Source of the DNA: Desulfoferrobacter suflitae
GTDB lineage: Bacteria; Desulfobacterota; Syntrophobacteria; Syntrophobacterales; Syntrophobacteraceae
DNA: 64,000 nt
Assembly: GCF_022603395.1 (NCBI RefSeq)
Contig: NZ_JAIBKA010000005.1
Span: 1-64,000, forward strand
Direction of reading: 5' to 3'
Position 1 is the stretch's first letter. The number at the start of each line of letters is the position of its first letter. Shown piece after piece: positions 62,344-64,000 of this stretch. The translations under genes and the position numbers were made by a program. The notes beneath the pieces were generated by a model. That model was not told the origin of the DNA. It saw only the letters and a program-made list of their open reading frames with translations, and ran no database searches.

Positions 62344-62937
62344 TCAGGATTGTTCTTTTCCATGAAACAGCTCGCTGCCGGCCCCCGGATATATTTTACG
62401 CTCCTGCACGGGTGTGGGTCGGCCCACTTGCGGCCACTTCTGCATCTGCGGCTGCGGCCCTTCCTTGGTCACGGTCGAGGGAGAAGCATCTTTCATCACA
62501 GGGTTCTTGCGGATATCCCGCCCTTCGACATGGCAGCTGAACTCGATGGGAATACCGTTGGGATCAAAGGCGTAAATGGAGTGAATGAAACCATGATCGA
62601 TGACTTCCGACACCCAGAATTCCGCCGCCGTCAGCTTGTCCTTGATTTCCCACAGGTCCTCTTCCGTTTCCACGCCGAAGGAGACATGATCAAAAATGAA
62701 AGGACCCTCAACCGGCCTGCCATGGTCCTTGTCCGGAACCGGCTGCACGCCCGGCCATTCAAAGAAGGCAATCAAATCATGTGGTGAAATTTCAAAAAAA
62801 TAATGCCGGTATCCCGGCTTGCCCAACCCGGCAACCAGTCTCATGCCCAGCAAGTCCCTCCAGAAGCGAATGGTCTTATCCATGTCCCCCGTCGCCATGG
62901 CCAGGTGATTGATACCATTAAATTTAATCATTGCCAC
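62344..62937 (-). CDS. VOC/glyoxalase-fold protein
   Basis: A 197-residue protein. The VOC domain spans residues 1-130, with likely metal ligands H10 (INHLAMATGD), then a histidine in FDHVSFGV and a glutamate in NGIPIEFSCH. The last 60 residues form a proline-rich tail outside the domain. It may be a metal-dependent lyase or dioxygenase; the substrate is unknown. It ends 15 bp before the MFS gene on the same strand. Confidence 0.8.
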   Translation of the reverse strand: MAMIKFNGINHLAMATGDMDKTIRFWRDLLGMRLVAGLGKPGYRHYFFEISPHDLIAFFEWPGVQPVPDKDHGRPVEGPFIFDHVSFGVETEEDLWEIKDKLTAAEFWVSEVIDHGFIHSIYAFDPNGIPIEFSCHVEGRDIRKNPVMKDASPSTVTKEGPQPQMQKWPQVGRPTPVQERKIYPGAGSELFHGKEQS

Positions 62938-63025
62938 TCTCTCCTTTCCGGTGGTTTGTTGGTGACCCTGTCACAATGTAATCGTTCTCCGCAGAGATCT
63001 CGGAGCACGCAGAGACACAGGAATA

Positions 63026-63643
63026 TCAGCGACCTGATGAGCCAGCCTCAACTTCAAGATATTTTCTCCATTTCTCCACGGTTTTTGGTCCAATGCCCGG
63101 TATTTCCCGCAACTCACTCAGCCTCTGCCATGGCCGCGAAGCCCGGCGTGCTATGATGGCATCGGCAAATTCCGGTTGCATCAACGGGATGAGCATCAAT
63201 TCATCCTTGGCAGCCCGGTTGGGATCAATTTTTTGCCCGATGAGGAATCGCAGTCTGCCGCTTCCCGGCTCCACCCGCGCGTCAAATTCACCCTGAGCAT
63301 TGCGTCGGATCTGCACGAGGCTGCCCGTGATCAGCCGCCGGCGCAACAGAGCTGCCCCCATCTCGGTTGGTTTCCCGCCGCGCAGGCCTCCTGCCGCTTC
63401 CACTGCATGAAAAAGGGTGGCTGCATTGTCTGCCAGCACATAGACACCGGGACGCTTGACAGCACCCTGAACGGTGCAGATGACGGGAGCAGAAGAGGGT
63501 TCTGGGGAAAAATGCAGTTTCCGGTAGTAACGGCCAAGGAGGAGGCAAAAGATGAGGGCGGCCAGCAGGGATACGGCCGCCCATTGACCTGACAAGGAAT
63601 CGTTCTTCAGCTTCTTATCAGCATATTCCGTTCTTTTTTTCAT
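63026..63643 (-). CDS. SLBB and helix-hairpin-helix protein (ComEA-like)
   Basis: About 205 residues from a preferred start [11 protein letters not shown] at 63643. A membrane anchor ([17 protein letters not shown]) precedes an SLBB region ([32 protein letters not shown]) and a C-terminal helix-hairpin-helix DNA-binding region ([39 protein letters not shown]). This is the ComEA layout, the DNA receptor of competence. Together with DprA it hints at natural transformation ability. It overlaps the upstream gene by 26 bp. Confidence 0.8.
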   Translation of the reverse strand: MKKRTEYADKKLKNDSLSGQWAAVSLLAALIFCLLLGRYYRKLHFSPEPSSAPVICTVQGAVKRPGVYVLADNAATLFHAVEAAGGLRGGKPTEMGAALLRRRLITGSLVQIRRNAQGEFDARVEPGSGRLRFLIGQKIDPNRAAKDELMLIPLMQPEFADAIIARRASRPWQRLSELREIPGIGPKTVEKWRKYLEVEAGSSGR

Positions 63644-64000
63644 ACTTGTACATTTTATAATTGATACTGTCCACCAGCGCCTGCCAGCTGGCCTCCAGGA
63701 TGTCGTGAGAAACGCCAACGGTCCCCCAGTTATCGACCCCGTCCTGCGATTCAATCAGCACCCGCACTTTGGAGGCAGTGCCGTCCCGTCCCGGCAGCAC
63801 ACGGACTTTGTAATCGCTCAGTTCCATCTCCTTGAGCACCGGGTAAAACTTTTCCAATGCTTTGCGCAGCGCATTGTCGAGCGCATTCACCGGGCCTGTG
63901 CCGAGCGCTGCGGTATGTTCCACGTTGCCCCCGACTTTGACCATGATGGTGGCCTCGGAGACGGGCTCCTTGGTCTCGCTCAGCTTTTGGTCGATCACAC
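63618..64000 (-). CDS. cimA: Citramalate/isopropylmalate-synthase-type protein, C-terminal part
   Basis: The frame runs off the right edge; the visible 127 residues are the LeuA-type dimer (regulatory) domain: [31 protein letters not shown] and [20 protein letters not shown]. This match favours citramalate synthase CimA over 2-isopropylmalate synthase. The catalytic TIM-barrel lies outside the window. Confidence 0.75.
   Translation of the reverse strand, partial: VIDQKLSETKEPVSEATIMVKVGGNVEHTAALGTGPVNALDNALRKALEKFYPVLKEMELSDYKVRVLPGRDGTASKVRVLIESQDGVDNWGTVGVSHDILEASWQALVDSINYKMYKYEKKNGIC

Overview
The window looks like a chromosomal segment of a deltaproteobacterium (Desulfobacterota), probably close to the Syntrophobacteraceae. 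The evidence is a complete proton-pumping NADH:quinone oxidoreductase operon with delta-type oddities (nuoE and nuoF at the promoter end, an extra NuoF-like protein and nuoG at the distal end), sigma-54 regulation, a sensor kinase with heme-type cysteine motifs, and a high load of small DUF/toxin-antitoxin genes. The assignment is inferred from gene content, not measured.

Region 1 (1-16.7 kb) is a minus-strand defence locus that resembles BREX/Pgl but matches no standard type I know. In transcription order it holds: an RtcR-like sigma-54 activator with a CARF-type N-terminus; a protein joining a RadC-type helix-hairpin-helix region to a DUF4007-like domain; a BrxF-like small protein; a large PglX-like DNA adenine methylase; and, at the left edge, the start of a BrxC/PglY-like ATPase. 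The methylase is split by a 5,673-bp composite insertion. Removing it on paper restores one 1,325-codon frame. The insertion is a TniA/TniB-like transposon that also carries a RepB-type primase, truncated by an ISAzo13-family IS whose 3' third is tandemly duplicated (623 bp). Small accessory genes (DUF5615/DUF433, DUF2283, DUF4258, DUF559) lie between the defence genes, often bounded by the same G+C-rich hairpin repeat.

Region 2 (16.8-25.1 kb) is an accessory zone. A near-consensus sigma-54 promoter diverges from the activator and now reads into an ISAs1/DUF4338 transposase that carries a strong candidate -1 frameshift signal. Beyond it are a PEGA lipoprotein, a Tat/lipoprotein HIRAN protein, a DUF2939 protein, an ImmA/IrrE-HIRAN protein, a Doc/AbrB-type toxin-antitoxin pair, and several gene relics.

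Region 3 (25.1-37.3 kb) is mostly core: a membrane-fused spermidine-synthase-like protein, an alpha/beta hydrolase, an Fe-S protein, tRNA-Phe, a zinc-ribbon protein, rsmE, prepilin peptidase, topA, dprA, and a U32 peptidase-family protein.

Region 4 (37.6-56.6 kb) is the complex I operon nuoE-F-A-B-C-D-H-I-J-K-L-M-N, then a NuoF-like protein, then nuoG, all on the minus strand. It is preceded by two response-regulator genes and a divergent sensor kinase with CxxCH-type motifs, so redox-responsive control is plausible.

Region 5 (56.6-64 kb) holds a GNAT acetyltransferase, proC, a stand-alone protein matching the C-terminal half of IF-2, azlC/azlD, an MFS exporter, a glyoxalase-fold protein, an SLBB/HhH protein, and the end of a citramalate-synthase-type gene.
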